Shown one piece after another: positions 49,747 to 59,657 of a stretch of DNA of 64,000 nucleotides. The position numbers and the translations under genes were made by a program. The notes under the pieces were generated by a model. That model was not told the DNA's origin. It did no database searches and worked only from the letters and a program-made list of their open reading frames with translations. This stretch comes from Bradyrhizobium sp. WSM1417 (GTDB lineage Bacteria > Pseudomonadota > Alphaproteobacteria > Rhizobiales > Xanthobacteraceae): contig NZ_KI911783.1 in assembly GCF_000515415.1 (NCBI RefSeq), positions 4,020,392 to 4,084,391 of the forward strand. Reading direction: 5' to 3'. Positions within the stretch are counted from its first letter, which is position 1, and every line of letters starts with the position of its first letter.

Positions 49747-50823
49747 ATGGGGGCTGCCAAAGCCTTGGCCTTGTGCGTTGGAGTCTTGCTCGCATGGCCT
49801 GCCATGTCGGAGCAGGCGCAAGTAAGCCTTCCCAAGGGGCAAGCATCCGCTATCGCCGGAGCTCGAGAGCAACTCAACATCGTATCGACGACCCAGGACG
49901 CGGACGTCGCCGACTTGCTTGCCGATTTCCGGGCACGTCATCCGGACATCGAGATCGTCCATACAAAGATCAATTCCAACGAGATCTACAATCAAGTCGT
50001 GGATCCCTCGACCTCCAGCGCAGCACCCGGAGACATTGTCTGGAGCTCCGCGATGGATCTGCAGATCAAGCTCGTCAATGACGGCTATGCCCAACCCTAT
50101 GTGTCGAAGGAAATTGCACATATCCCGGATTGGGCAATCTGGAAAGACGAAGCCTATGCCATCACGGCGGAGCCGATTGTCATTGTTTATAATAAGAATC
50201 TCGTTGCGGAGTCCGACGTTCCCCGAACCCGCGCTGATCTGAAGAGGCTTCTAAGCCGAAAGCCTGACACCTATCGGGGCAAGATCGCAACCTATGACCC
50301 GGAGCAGAGCGGGACCGGATTCCTGTTCATCACGCGCGATGCCGGAATCACGAGGACGACGTGGGATTTGGTCCGTGCCTTCGGCGGCGCCGGTATCAAG
50401 CTCTACTCGACCACCGGAACGGTGCTCGATCGAATTTCATCCGGCGAACATTTGATCGCCTACAATATGATAGGGTCTTACGCGATCGAACGGGCCAAGG
50501 AAGATGCCTCAATCGGAATAGTGTTTCCTGCCGACTACATCACGTTGATGTCGCGCATAGCCTTCATACCGGTCACCGCGCCAAACCCAGAATCCGCGAA
50601 ACTGTTCCTCGATTACTTGCTTTCGGAACGCGGCCAGAAATTTCTCCTGGCCCGGTCGGTCGGTCCTGTGCGCCTCGGTCTCGGTGCACAAGGCGTGATA
50701 CCTGCGGATCGCAGCAACGCGGTCAAGCCGATCCATATTGGTGCAGAATTGCTCACCTATCTCGATCAATCGAAACGAGCGAGCTTTCTCAAAGAGTGGC
50801 GCCGCGCGTTGCAGGATCGATAG
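49747..50823 (+). CDS. Extracytoplasmic solute-binding protein (family 1-like), likely accessory to TctDE
   Basis: 358 aa. Signal peptide about residues 1-23 (ending AMS-EQ). Binding-protein fold of the iron(III)/phosphonate type: LNIVSTTQDADVADLLADFRARHP, GDIVWSSAMDLQIKLVNDGYAQPY, PIVIVYNKNLV, KLFLDYLLSERGQKFL. No ABC permease or ATPase is nearby. Its position right after tctE suggests that it senses ligand for the kinase, as known for the TctC/Bug group, although it is from another family. GAGGAAA precedes the ATG. Confidence 0.82.
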   Translation: MGAAKALALCVGVLLAWPAMSEQAQVSLPKGQASAIAGAREQLNIVSTTQDADVADLLADFRARHPDIEIVHTKINSNEIYNQVVDPSTSSAAPGDIVWSSAMDLQIKLVNDGYAQPYVSKEIAHIPDWAIWKDEAYAITAEPIVIVYNKNLVAESDVPRTRADLKRLLSRKPDTYRGKIATYDPEQSGTGFLFITRDAGITRTTWDLVRAFGGAGIKLYSTTGTVLDRISSGEHLIAYNMIGSYAIERAKEDASIGIVFPADYITLMSRIAFIPVTAPNPESAKLFLDYLLSERGQKFLLARSVGPVRLGLGAQGVIPADRSNAVKPIHIGAELLTYLDQSKRASFLKEWRRALQDR

Positions 50824-50844
50824 AAATCCACGGATTTGGATTTC
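50823..50844 (+). terminator. Weak hairpin after the binding-protein gene
   Basis: GAAATCC / GGATTTC (7-base stem, 8-base loop) starting at the last base of the stop codon. No T-run. The rest of the 270-base gap shows nothing except AAAAAGGGAG before the next start. Confidence 0.35.
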
Positions 50845-51093
50845 AAACGGAATAACATCCGAGAGAAGCCCCCCATATCTGCCGCTCATCAAGCGCGCTG
50901 TCTTCAACCCGATTTTCCTGCGGAGTGCGGCAGCGACAGGTTGGTGACAGGGAGCTGATATACGATGAGGCAGCAATCGTAGCTTGAACGATCGCACCCC
51001 GCGTATCGGTCAATCCGGCCGCGATTAAGTTCGCAACACCTGCAAGACGGGTGAACAAGACAAAAATCATAAACGATAAAAAGGGAGAACGGC

Positions 51094-52401
51094 ATGACGG
51101 CTACCACCGGACAGTCGAAGCTTGGCATGGTGCTCCGCGTCACCAGTGGCAACTTTCTTGAGATGTTCGATTTCTTTCTGTCCGGGGTCTACGCATCGTA
51201 CATCGCCAAGGCCTTCTTCCCGCTCGAAAATGAATACGCGTCACTGCTGCTGACCTTTGTCGCGTTTGGCGCAGGTTTTCTGATGCGCCCGCTCGGCGCC
51301 ATCATCCTCGGCGCCTACGTTGATCGGATCGGCCGGCGCCAAGGCCTGATCGTTACGTTATCGATCATGGCTGCCGGAACGGTGCTCATCGCGTTCGTGC
51401 CGAGTTACGCAACCATTGGCATATTGGCGCCGATCCTTGTCTTGATTGGACGCCTGCTGCAAGGCTTCTCGGCTGGCGTTGAGCTCGGTGGTGTTTCCGT
51501 CTATCTCTCGGAGATGGCCACACCGGGGAAGAAGGGTTTCTACGCCAGCTGGCAATCGGCAAGTCAACAGGTCGCGATCATCGTCTCGGCCTCGCTGGGT
51601 TTCGCTCTGAATGCATGGCTTGCACCGGCGCAGCTTGACGATTGGGGCTGGCGTATCCCGTTCTTCATCGGCTGCCTGATCGTTCCTTTCGTGTTCTTCA
51701 TTCGACGCTCGCTGCAGGAAACCGATGAATTCCTAGCGCGGAAGCATCATCCGACGCCCCGCGAAATCTATCGCTCCATCCTCGCAAACTGGAGCATTGT
51801 TCTTGCCGGGATGATGATGGTGATCATGACCACGGTGTCGTTCTACCTCATAACCGTCTACACGCCGACGTTCGGCAAATCGGTCCTCAAATTGTCCGCG
51901 GCCGACGGTCTGATTGTGACCATCTGTGTTGGTCTTTCGAACTTTATCTGGCTCCCTATCATGGGCGCACTCTCGGACCGTATCGGTCGTCGCCCGATCC
52001 TGATTACCTTCTCGACGCTGGCGTTTCTCACCGCCTATCCGGCGCTTTCTTGGCTGGCAGAAGGACCGACGTTTTCGAAGATGCTGATGGTCGAGCTTTG
52101 GCTGTCGTTCATCTACGCCAGCTACAACGGCGCAATGATTGTCGCATTGACCGAAGTCATGCCGGTTAGCGTGCGAACGTCGGGATTCTCTCTCGCATAT
52201 AGTTTGGCAACGACGTTCGGGGGATTTACCGCGGCGGTCTGCACCTGGCTTATCGCTACCACTGGTGACAACGCGTCGCCGGGATATTGGATGAGTGCGG
52301 CAGCGGTTTGTGGTCTGGCCGGGACCTACTTCGTTTACAGGCCGCAACAACGACGCGCGCTATCCGGCGCCAATTCGCTGGAGTCGGCGATAGGGACGTG
52401 A
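51094..52401 (+). CDS. MFS transporter, citrate/tricarballylate-proton symporter type
   Basis: 435 aa, 12 membrane helices. The MHS-type start [26 protein letters not shown], the loop [12 protein letters not shown] and [27 protein letters not shown] match the metabolite:H+ symporter group that includes CitA/TcuC. It would import citrate, tricarballylate or a similar acid with H+. GGGAGAA lies upstream of the ATG. It fits with the nearby TctDE and isocitrate-type dehydrogenase. Confidence 0.85.
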   Translation: MTATTGQSKLGMVLRVTSGNFLEMFDFFLSGVYASYIAKAFFPLENEYASLLLTFVAFGAGFLMRPLGAIILGAYVDRIGRRQGLIVTLSIMAAGTVLIAFVPSYATIGILAPILVLIGRLLQGFSAGVELGGVSVYLSEMATPGKKGFYASWQSASQQVAIIVSASLGFALNAWLAPAQLDDWGWRIPFFIGCLIVPFVFFIRRSLQETDEFLARKHHPTPREIYRSILANWSIVLAGMMMVIMTTVSFYLITVYTPTFGKSVLKLSAADGLIVTICVGLSNFIWLPIMGALSDRIGRRPILITFSTLAFLTAYPALSWLAEGPTFSKMLMVELWLSFIYASYNGAMIVALTEVMPVSVRTSGFSLAYSLATTFGGFTAAVCTWLIATTGDNASPGYWMSAAAVCGLAGTYFVYRPQQRRALSGANSLESAIGT

Positions 52402-52477
52402 GTACCAAAAGATCGATGACCTCGGTCGTCGTCGAGCGAGCACAGTCTCCGAATTATTGCATCGAAGGAAGTTGCCG

Positions 52478-53272
52478 ATGAGCGTGATGACCCACGTGCG
52501 CAGGCTGATTGCGCTAAGCTTGCTGATCATTTTGGCAGCGGCGGGAATCGCCAGGGCGTCCGAGATCAGGGTCATGATCTCGGGAGGCTTAGCGACACCT
52601 TACAAGGAGCTCGTACCGCAATTTGAACGCGCGACGGGAAACACAGTCGTCACGGCCTACGGCCCCTCGATGGGGAAGACGGAGAACGCCATCCCTGTGC
52701 GACTGGCACGCGGGGAGGCAGCGGACGTACTCATCATGGTCGGCGACGCGCTGGGCGAGATGATCGAGCAGGGCAGGGCAGTCAGAACCAGCCGCGTCGA
52801 CCTGGTACGCTCGCCGATCGGGATCGCGGTACGCGCCGGGACCCCAAAGCCTGATATCGGTACGCCTGACGCATTGAAACAGGCACTGTTGAACGCGAAG
52901 TCAATTGCCTACTCCGATAGCGCCAGCGGCGTCTATGTGGGCACCGAGCTGTTCAAGCGTCTCGGGATTGCCGCCGAGATGAAGGACAAAGCCAAAATGA
53001 TTCCGGCCGTGCCGGTCGCGAGTGTTGTTGCACGCGGTGACGCCGAACTCGGCTTTCAACAGATCAGTGAACTTCTGCCGATCGCTGGAGCCGATCTTGT
53101 CGGGCCGCTCCCGCCAGACGTCCAGAAAATCACGATCTTTTCTGCAGGCATAACCTCCAGCGCCACTCAGCCGGAAGCCGGACGGGCTCTCATTGCCTTC
53201 CTCGCTTCAGCTGCAGCCGCTCCGACCCTGAAAAAAGCGGGTCTCGATCCCTTTGCAGCATCGGAGAAATAG
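52478..53272 (+). CDS. ModA-like extracytoplasmic binding protein, orphan
   Basis: 264 aa from ATG 52478 with GAAGGAA upstream. Signal peptide about residues 1-26 (ending ARA). ModA-type domain: IRVMISGGLATPYKELVPQFERATGN, ADVLIMVGDALGEMIEQG, AYSDSASGVYVGTELFKRLGI, GDAELGFQQISELLPIAGADLVGPLPPDVQ. No ModB/ModC nearby. Such proteins adjoin carboxylate loci in rhizobia, so the ligand may be an organic acid rather than molybdate; this is inference. Confidence 0.82.
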   Translation: MSVMTHVRRLIALSLLIILAAAGIARASEIRVMISGGLATPYKELVPQFERATGNTVVTAYGPSMGKTENAIPVRLARGEAADVLIMVGDALGEMIEQGRAVRTSRVDLVRSPIGIAVRAGTPKPDIGTPDALKQALLNAKSIAYSDSASGVYVGTELFKRLGIAAEMKDKAKMIPAVPVASVVARGDAELGFQQISELLPIAGADLVGPLPPDVQKITIFSAGITSSATQPEAGRALIAFLASAAAAPTLKKAGLDPFAASEK

Positions 53273-53325
53273 ACCGGCTTCAGATCTGCGGGAGGCGGAC
53301 GATTCCAGCGAAGGGGGACTTGATA

Positions 53326-53584
53326 GTGAAGCAGTATCTCAACAGCTTCGACGCTCGCCAGACACTTGTCGTCGGTGCAAAGACCTACGCCTACTATTCG
53401 CTTGCCGCGGCGGAAAAGAATGGCCTTCCCAGCGTCTCGAGAAGCTCGCGATCGAGATCCGCGAGTCCGATGGTGCGAACAAGGCCATCATTTCCTTGAC
53501 CTGCCGCATCGATACGCTCGACGAGCTCGAGTATTCCGTAACGGCGGAATTCCTCAATACGTCCTACGCCAACTGGCTGCCTGA
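53326..53584 (+). pseudogene. acnA: Aconitase (AcnA) collapsed to its two ends
   Basis: The GTG at 53326 has AAGGGGGA upstream and reads VKQYLNSFDARQTLVVGAKT and AYYSLAAAEKNGLPSVSR, the aconitase A N-terminus. Near 53438-53446 this joins, out of frame, AIEIRESDGANKAIISLTCRI... DTLDELEY, the aconitase C-terminus. One further lost T (TATTTCC to TATTCC, about 53534) shifts frame to FRNGGIPQYVLRQLAA and the stop. Aconitase A has about 900 residues, so about 800 codons are missing with all Fe-S cysteines. Not functional. Confidence 0.88.
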
Positions 53585-53608
53585 TTGTCAATCCGAAACG
53601 AGGACGCC

Positions 53609-54949
53609 ATGCCAACGACTTCCGCGCCGCTACCGAGGATCGAAGCGGGAACCATGCGCCGCATTACTTGGCGCCTGCTTCCGTTTTTCATGCTTTGCTA
53701 TTTCATTTCATACGTCGACCGCGTCAATGCCGGTTTTGCGGCCCTGCAAATGAACAAGGATCTGGGGCTGACGCAGGCTGCCTTCGGGGCGGGCGGGGCG
53801 CTGTTCTATATCGCCTACATTATTTTCGAGGTGCCCAGCAATCTGGCGATGCAGAAAGTTGGCGCGCGGATCTGGATCGCGCGTATTATGATCACATGGG
53901 GAATAGTCGGTATTCTCTCCGCTTTTGCGGTAGGGCCGATTACTTTTTATCTGAGCCGCTTTTTGTTGGGTGCAGCGGAGGCCGGGTTCTTTCCTGGTGT
54001 GATCCTGTATCTGACCTTCTGGTTTCCGGCGGCTTATCGCGCACGGATCGTTGCGGTTTTCATGGTGGCTATACCGCTATCGAGCTTTCTGGGATCGCCG
54101 ATATCCGGCGCCTTGCTGGCGATGGATGGCTTGCTGGGTCTGCGTGGTTGGCAGTGGCTTTTCATCGTTGAAGCCATTCCGGCCGTCCTGCTCGGCCTGG
54201 TCTCGTTCTTCGGGCTTCCGAACAAACCCGCTGATGCAAAGTGGCTCGAGCCGGAGGCGCGCAATTGGCTCGACGCGCGCCTGCAGTCCGAGCGATCGAT
54301 GGCGAAGCAGGTCGGCCACATGTCGCTGTGGCAAATTCTGACCAACAAATATGTGCTCATCCTAGGTCTGATCTATGCGGGAAGCTCGGCCACGAGCAAC
54401 GCGTTGTCGTTGTGGCAGCCTCAGATCGTGAAATCGTTCGGGATGTCCAACATGGAGACCGGCCTCCTGAATGCCATCCCATTTGGCATCGCCTCCGTCG
54501 CGATGATCTTCTGGGGAAGATATTCGGACAGGTCGAACGCCCATGCCCAAAACACCGCAATCCCACTTGCGTTATGCGCAACGGCGCTGCTTGCGACCAT
54601 GCTCACGAGTTCATTACCCGTGACGCTTGCTATTCTGAGCGTGGTCTTGATCGGTAATTATTCGATCAAGGGACCATTCTGGGCTCTGGCGACTGGGACA
54701 CTCTCTCCGGCAACTGCTGCGGCCGGAATTGCCGGCATCAATACCCTGTCGCACATCGGCACTTCTGGCGCGGTGTGGCTGCTCGGCGTCATCAAGGAGG
54801 CGACGGGTAGCTTCCCCGCGGCCTTGATACCACTGGCTTTGCTTCAAATCGCCGGGATCATCGCGGTGCTTTGGATCAGCAAGCAGGAAACGCAACCCGT
54901 CGCCTCCGCCGCAAGCCCCCGTGCATTGAGTGCAAGGCAGCATGTCTGA
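53609..54949 (+). CDS. MFS transporter, anion:cation symporter (ACS) family
   Basis: 446 aa from ATG 53609 with GAGGA 5 bases upstream; a TTG at 53585 is less likely. Twelve helices, with YFISYVDRVNAGFAALQMNKDLGLTQAAFG at the start, the ACS family opening, and RFLLGAAEAGFFPGVILYLTFWFP. ACS members carry organic anions such as tartrate, phthalate and hexuronates. The start lies 24 bases after the aconitase remnant. It may provide another tri- or dicarboxylate uptake route. Confidence 0.87.
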   Translation: MPTTSAPLPRIEAGTMRRITWRLLPFFMLCYFISYVDRVNAGFAALQMNKDLGLTQAAFGAGGALFYIAYIIFEVPSNLAMQKVGARIWIARIMITWGIVGILSAFAVGPITFYLSRFLLGAAEAGFFPGVILYLTFWFPAAYRARIVAVFMVAIPLSSFLGSPISGALLAMDGLLGLRGWQWLFIVEAIPAVLLGLVSFFGLPNKPADAKWLEPEARNWLDARLQSERSMAKQVGHMSLWQILTNKYVLILGLIYAGSSATSNALSLWQPQIVKSFGMSNMETGLLNAIPFGIASVAMIFWGRYSDRSNAHAQNTAIPLALCATALLATMLTSSLPVTLAILSVVLIGNYSIKGPFWALATGTLSPATAAAGIAGINTLSHIGTSGAVWLLGVIKEATGSFPAALIPLALLQIAGIIAVLWISKQETQPVASAASPRALSARQHV

Positions 54950-54991
54950 CATTCACAAAACTCCGCGGCTCTCATCTTCGAGGACATAGGA

Positions 54992-56029
54992 ATGCCTGCT
55001 CAATCCAAAACGAAGCGGCCCGCTACGCTCATTCCAGGCGATGGTATCGGCCCCGAGATCGTGAAATCGGCCGTCGACATTCTCGAAGCGCTCGGCTCTC
55101 CGTTCGAATGGGACATCCAACAGGGTGGCCTGGCCGCGATCGAGGAAAGCCGTGATCCGCTGCCGCAGGCGACGCTGGACAGCATCCGACGTACGCGGCT
55201 CGCCCTGAAGGGCCCGCTAACAACGCCGGTGGGAGGAGGATTCCGCTCGATCAATGTTCGTCTGCGCGAAGAGTTCGGCCTTTACGCCAATTTGCGGCCG
55301 GTTCGAAGCATGGTTCCCGGAGGACGATTCGACGAAATCGATATCGTGCTGGTTCGAGAGAACCTCGGCGGGCTCTATGTCGCTTTCGAACACTACATCC
55401 CGATCGGGGACGATCCGCACGCGGTCGCCATTTCGACCGGGGTCAATACCCGCGAAGGATCGCGCAAGATCATCGAATTCGCATTCGACTACGCACTCAA
55501 GAACGGTCGCAAGAAGGTGACCGTCGTGCACAAGGCTAACGTCCTGAAGGCGCTGACCGGCATCTTTCTCGAGGTCGGTCACGAGGTTGCAAAGAAGTAC
55601 GAGGGCAGGGTCAAAATGGACGATCGCATCGTCGATGCCACGGCAATGCAGCTCGTGATGAATCCCTGGCAGTTCGACGTCATCGTCACCACCAATTTGT
55701 TCGGCGACATCCTGTCCGATCAGCTCGCCGGGTTGGTCGGCGGTCTCGGCATGGCGCCCGGTGCCAACATCGGACCGGATGCGGCGATCTTCGAGGCCGT
55801 GCACGGCTCGGCGCCGGATATCGCCGGCAAGGGAATCGCCAATCCGCTCGCTTTGCTGCTGGCGGTCGGGCTGATGCTGGAGCACATTGATCAGCCTGAT
55901 CTCGCAAACCGACTTAGGGCGGCAATTGATCAGGTCTTGCGCAAGGACGGCGTTCGCACGCCCGATCTGGGCGGCAAGGCGTCCACTGGCGACTTCACGC
56001 AAAGCATCGTCCGTCGATTGGGAGGGTAA
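54992..56029 (+). CDS. Isocitrate/isopropylmalate dehydrogenase family protein
   Basis: 345 aa. Beta-decarboxylating dehydrogenase: [44 protein letters not shown] (Ser and Arg residues of the isocitrate type), [20 protein letters not shown] (catalytic Lys), [23 protein letters not shown] and [18 protein letters not shown] (NAD-type). It oxidises isocitrate or a related 2-hydroxy tricarboxylate with NAD+. Context of tricarboxylate uptake suggests isocitrate or an analogue. Length and motifs are normal. Confidence 0.87.
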   Translation: MPAQSKTKRPATLIPGDGIGPEIVKSAVDILEALGSPFEWDIQQGGLAAIEESRDPLPQATLDSIRRTRLALKGPLTTPVGGGFRSINVRLREEFGLYANLRPVRSMVPGGRFDEIDIVLVRENLGGLYVAFEHYIPIGDDPHAVAISTGVNTREGSRKIIEFAFDYALKNGRKKVTVVHKANVLKALTGIFLEVGHEVAKKYEGRVKMDDRIVDATAMQLVMNPWQFDVIVTTNLFGDILSDQLAGLVGGLGMAPGANIGPDAAIFEAVHGSAPDIAGKGIANPLALLLAVGLMLEHIDQPDLANRLRAAIDQVLRKDGVRTPDLGGKASTGDFTQSIVRRLGG

Positions 56030-56033
56030 GCAA

Positions 56034-57356
56034 ATGACCGCCATTGCTGCATCGCACCCGGCAATCCCCGCTGATAGCACGGCGCAAAAGCTGTCACGCA
56101 TCAGGGCGATCGTGGCTGCCTCGTCGGGAAACCTGGTCGAGTGGTATGACTTTTATGCCTACGCGTTTACCTCGATCTACTTCGCGGCCGCGTTCTTCCC
56201 GTCGGGCGACCAGACGAGCCAGTTGCTGGCGACGGCCAGTATTTTCGCCGTAGGGTTCTTCATGCGGCCGCTCGGTGGCTGGCTGTTCGGTTGGATCGCC
56301 GACGCGCATGGCCGCAAGAATTCGATGGTGCTGTCTGTGCTCCTGATGTGCGCCGGATCGCTAATGATCGGGATGCTGCCCACCTATCAAACAATCGGCG
56401 CTGCGGCGCCTGCGTTGCTCCTGTTTGCGCGCATGGCACAAGGCCTGTCGGTCGGCGGCGAGTATGGAACGGCGGCAACCTATATGAGCGAGATTGCCGG
56501 CAAGGGTAACCGCGGGTTCTATTCGTCCTTCCAGTATGTAACGCTCGTTGGCGGGCAACTTCTCGCGCTCCTCGTCGTCGTGGTTCTGCAACAGACATTG
56601 TCGCTCGACGAGTTAAAGGAATGGGGCTGGCGGGTTCCGTTCCTGTTCGGTGCCGTCGCAGCCGTCGTGGCGTTGTATCTCCGCCGCTCATTGCAGGAGA
56701 CGGCTTCGGCAGAGACCATGCATCGCAAGGAGGCAGGTTCTCTCTCGGGCCTCTGGCATCACAAGCGCGCGCTGCTGATCGTTCTCGCATTCACTATGGG
56801 CGGATCGCTGTTTTTCTATACGTTCACGACCTACATGCAAAAGTTCCTGGTCAACAGCGTGAAGCTGGATGCCAAGACGGTCAGCTCAATCATGACCGCT
56901 GCCCTGATCGCCTTCATGCTGCTACAACCGGTGTTCGGGGCGCTTTCGGACAGGATCGGCCGGCGCAACAACATGATCCTGTTCAGCGGATGCGCCACCT
57001 TCGCTGCGGTGCCGCTATTGATGGCATTGTCCAGCACCACCAACGTCTACGCCGTTTTTGGCCTGATCATGATCGGCCTTGTGATTGCGTGCTTCTATAC
57101 CTCGATCAGTGGCGTCGTGAAGGCCGAACTGTTTCCGCCCGAGGTGCGCGCCCTAGGGGTCGGACTTCCCTACGCGATTGCCAATGCGATGTTCGGCGGA
57201 ACGGCGGAATATGTTGCATTGTCGCTGAAATCGTCCGGATACGAAACCCTGTTCTTCTGGTACGTCGCGGCGATGGCGCTGGTCGCCCTCATCGCGTCCC
57301 TCTGGATGCCGGATACGCGGGCGCGAGGCTATCTCGACGGCGATGGCCGGATCTGA
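56034..57356 (+). CDS. MFS transporter, alpha-ketoglutarate permease-like (MHS family)
   Basis: 440 aa from ATG 56034, five bases after the dehydrogenase stop, with GGGAGGG upstream. MHS opening [27 protein letters not shown], cytoplasmic loop [42 protein letters not shown]. Similar to KgtP-type 2-oxoacid/H+ symporters. Because the upstream enzyme would make 2-oxoglutarate from isocitrate, this carrier may import or export a related acid. Confidence 0.87.
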   Translation: MTAIAASHPAIPADSTAQKLSRIRAIVAASSGNLVEWYDFYAYAFTSIYFAAAFFPSGDQTSQLLATASIFAVGFFMRPLGGWLFGWIADAHGRKNSMVLSVLLMCAGSLMIGMLPTYQTIGAAAPALLLFARMAQGLSVGGEYGTAATYMSEIAGKGNRGFYSSFQYVTLVGGQLLALLVVVVLQQTLSLDELKEWGWRVPFLFGAVAAVVALYLRRSLQETASAETMHRKEAGSLSGLWHHKRALLIVLAFTMGGSLFFYTFTTYMQKFLVNSVKLDAKTVSSIMTAALIAFMLLQPVFGALSDRIGRRNNMILFSGCATFAAVPLLMALSSTTNVYAVFGLIMIGLVIACFYTSISGVVKAELFPPEVRALGVGLPYAIANAMFGGTAEYVALSLKSSGYETLFFWYVAAMALVALIASLWMPDTRARGYLDGDGRI

Positions 57357-57432
57357 ACCGAAACACGACGGCCCCGTCCATGCGTGCGACGGCGTCCGGA
57401 GAGCATTGAATTCGAATGGGAGAGACGCGCTG

Positions 57433-59091
57433 ATGGCTAAGGGATCAGATCTGTTGGTTGCCGCACTCGAGAACGAAGGCGTCGACCGAATTTTCGGCGT
57501 TCCCGGCGAGGAGAACTTGGATGTTGTGGAAAGCCTACGTAATTCGTCGATCAAGCTGGTCCTGACGCGCCACGAGCAGGGTGCGGCCTTCATGGCCGCG
57601 ACCTATGGACGGCTGACCGGCAAGCCCGGCGTGTGCATCACCACGCTGGGCCCGGGCGCATTGAACCTGACCACTGGTGCCGCCTACGCGCTACTCGGCG
57701 CCATGCCCATGATCATGCTCACGGGTCAGAAGGGCATCATGAGCAGCCGGCAGGCCAAATTCCAGATCGTCGACGTGGTTGGCGCTTTCAAGCCGTTGAC
57801 CAAGCTGTCGCTCCAGATCGTCAGCACGACCAGCATTCCGACGATCGTTCGCGATGCCTTTCGGATCGCCATGGAAGAACGCCCGGGTCCGGTGCTGCTC
57901 GAATTGCCGGAGGACATCGCCGGCGAAGAATCCGAGGATGTCGCGATGGTGGCGCCGCATCCGATTGAGATCCCGGTCGCCCATCGTGCCTCGCTGGACC
58001 GCGCCGCCGACATGATCCTCAAGGCCAAGCGGCCATTGATCATGCTCGGTGCCGCGGCATCCCGGCCGCGGAGCACGGCCGGCATCGGCGGCTTCGTCCG
58101 CCGCACGAAAATCCCGTTCTTCACCACACAAATGGGCAAAGGAACGGTACCCGGCGGCAGCAATCTCTACATGGGAACGGCGGCACTCAGCGAGCGCGAC
58201 TACGTTCATGAAGCGGTCGACCGGGCCGATCTGATTATCGCCATAGGTCACGACACCATCGAAAAGCCGCCCTTCATTATGGGCCCGAAAGGGCCTCAAG
58301 TCATCCACGTCAGCTACACGCCAGCCAACGTGGAGCGGGTCTACTTTCCGCAGTGCGAAGTTGTCGGCGATGTTGGACCGAGCCTGGAGTTGCTGGCCGA
58401 TCGTCTCGAGGGGCGGCTGCATCATGCCGGCGCGCTGTTAAGCCTTCGCGAAAGTATCCTGGCCCGGATCGGCGATCGCGCGACCGAGGAGCGCTGGCCC
58501 CCGACACCGCAACGCATCGTGCATGATGTGCGAAAGGTCATTCCCGAAGACGGCATCGTCGCGCTCGACAATGGAATGTACAAGATCTGGTTCGCCCGCA
58601 ACTACCGCACCTATGTGGCGAACACGCTGCTGCTGGACAATGCGCTGGCGACAATGGGCGCCGGGCTGCCATCCGCCATGATGGCGGCGATGCTGCATCC
58701 GGAACGTCGCGTGCTCGCGGTCTGCGGCGACGGCGGCTTCATGATGAATTCTCAGGAGATGGAAACCGCAGTTCGCCTTAAATTGAATCTCGTCGTGCTT
58801 ATCCTAGAAGATTCTGCTTATGGCATGATCCGCTGGAAGCAGGCGGTCGATAGTTTCCCCGACTTTGGCCTCACGTTCGGCAATCCGGATTTCGTCAAAT
58901 ATGCCGAGAGCTACGGCGCGAAAGGCTCGCGGGTCGAAAGCACGGACTCATTGATTCCGACGCTCGAAAACGCGTTCAAGGGCGGCGGGGTGCACCTCGT
59001 CGTGGTGCCGATCGACTACAGCGAGAATACGCGCGTGCTGGTGGATGAACTTCGCGAGAAGCTGAAACAGGTCGTTGAGCCGACCGTGTGA
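57433..59091 (+). CDS. Acetolactate synthase-like ThDP-dependent enzyme
   Basis: 552 aa from ATG 57433 (GGGAGAG upstream). ThDP-enzyme domains: PYR (IFGVPGEENLDVVESL; catalytic Glu in LTRHEQGAAFMA), central Rossmann part, and ThDP-binding AVCGDGGFMMNSQEMETAVRLKLNLVVLILEDSAYGMIRWKQ. This is acetolactate synthase large-subunit family, and no small regulatory subunit gene follows, as in catabolic AlsS types. It condenses two pyruvates (or a 2-oxoacid) to acetolactate. It lies 76 bases after the MFS gene. Anabolic function is not excluded. Confidence 0.85.
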   Translation: MAKGSDLLVAALENEGVDRIFGVPGEENLDVVESLRNSSIKLVLTRHEQGAAFMAATYGRLTGKPGVCITTLGPGALNLTTGAAYALLGAMPMIMLTGQKGIMSSRQAKFQIVDVVGAFKPLTKLSLQIVSTTSIPTIVRDAFRIAMEERPGPVLLELPEDIAGEESEDVAMVAPHPIEIPVAHRASLDRAADMILKAKRPLIMLGAAASRPRSTAGIGGFVRRTKIPFFTTQMGKGTVPGGSNLYMGTAALSERDYVHEAVDRADLIIAIGHDTIEKPPFIMGPKGPQVIHVSYTPANVERVYFPQCEVVGDVGPSLELLADRLEGRLHHAGALLSLRESILARIGDRATEERWPPTPQRIVHDVRKVIPEDGIVALDNGMYKIWFARNYRTYVANTLLLDNALATMGAGLPSAMMAAMLHPERRVLAVCGDGGFMMNSQEMETAVRLKLNLVVLILEDSAYGMIRWKQAVDSFPDFGLTFGNPDFVKYAESYGAKGSRVESTDSLIPTLENAFKGGGVHLVVVPIDYSENTRVLVDELREKLKQVVEPTV

Positions 59092-59163
59092 GCCGTCGGC
59101 AGGGTCAATTGGTGAGCTGAGCTGAAATTGGCGTGGTCGCAAACGTCGGCAATGGAGAGTGCA

Positions 59164-59532
59164 ATGAGTGAGCAGATCAACGAGCAGGCCGAGAAGATGC
59201 GGGAAATGGCGCAGACCACGCTCGATAAGGCGAAAGAGGCTGTGTCGAAGTACATAACCGAATCTCAGAAATTGAGAGAGAAAGCCGATTCCAGCGTTCG
59301 CTCAACCTATTCGGCGGCGAAGGAGATGAATGAAAGGGCAGTCGCGTTCGCCGAGGAAAATGTGGCTTCGGGCTTCGAGCTTGCGCAACGGCTGTTGCAG
59401 GCCAAGGACCCGCAGGAAATGGGTGCAGTTTATCAGAGCCATCTCAAGGAGCAGATGGAAAAAATGAACGCACAGTTTCGCGAGCTTGCAACTGCAATGA
59501 GCCAGCCGCCGACGGTTGACCTGAAAAAGTAG
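59164..59532 (+). CDS. phaP: Phasin (PHA granule-associated protein)
   Basis: 122 aa from ATG 59164, GGAGAG upstream. All-helical, charged and Ala-rich: [56 protein letters not shown], a typical Phasin_2 pattern. It coats polyhydroxyalkanoate granules. Fits the PhaE/PhaC genes 2-3 kb downstream. No cysteines; no signal peptide. Confidence 0.85.
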   Translation: MSEQINEQAEKMREMAQTTLDKAKEAVSKYITESQKLREKADSSVRSTYSAAKEMNERAVAFAEENVASGFELAQRLLQAKDPQEMGAVYQSHLKEQMEKMNAQFRELATAMSQPPTVDLKK

Positions 59533-59657
59533 GGCCAGTCGCCTCAAAGCGAACCAAGTCGCTTGACCATGGGATGTTGTCTGCACGCGGTGCGAGCGTG
59601 GACGAGGCGCCATCCGCTCAAGACAATCGTATCGTGGTGCGTCGAGGAGGCTCCAGG

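Noticed and set aside
53253..53753. A 166-codon frame starting inside the ModA-like gene end
   Set aside because: Only its middle part matches aconitase C-terminus; the rest is out of frame. It is better explained as a collapsed pseudogene.
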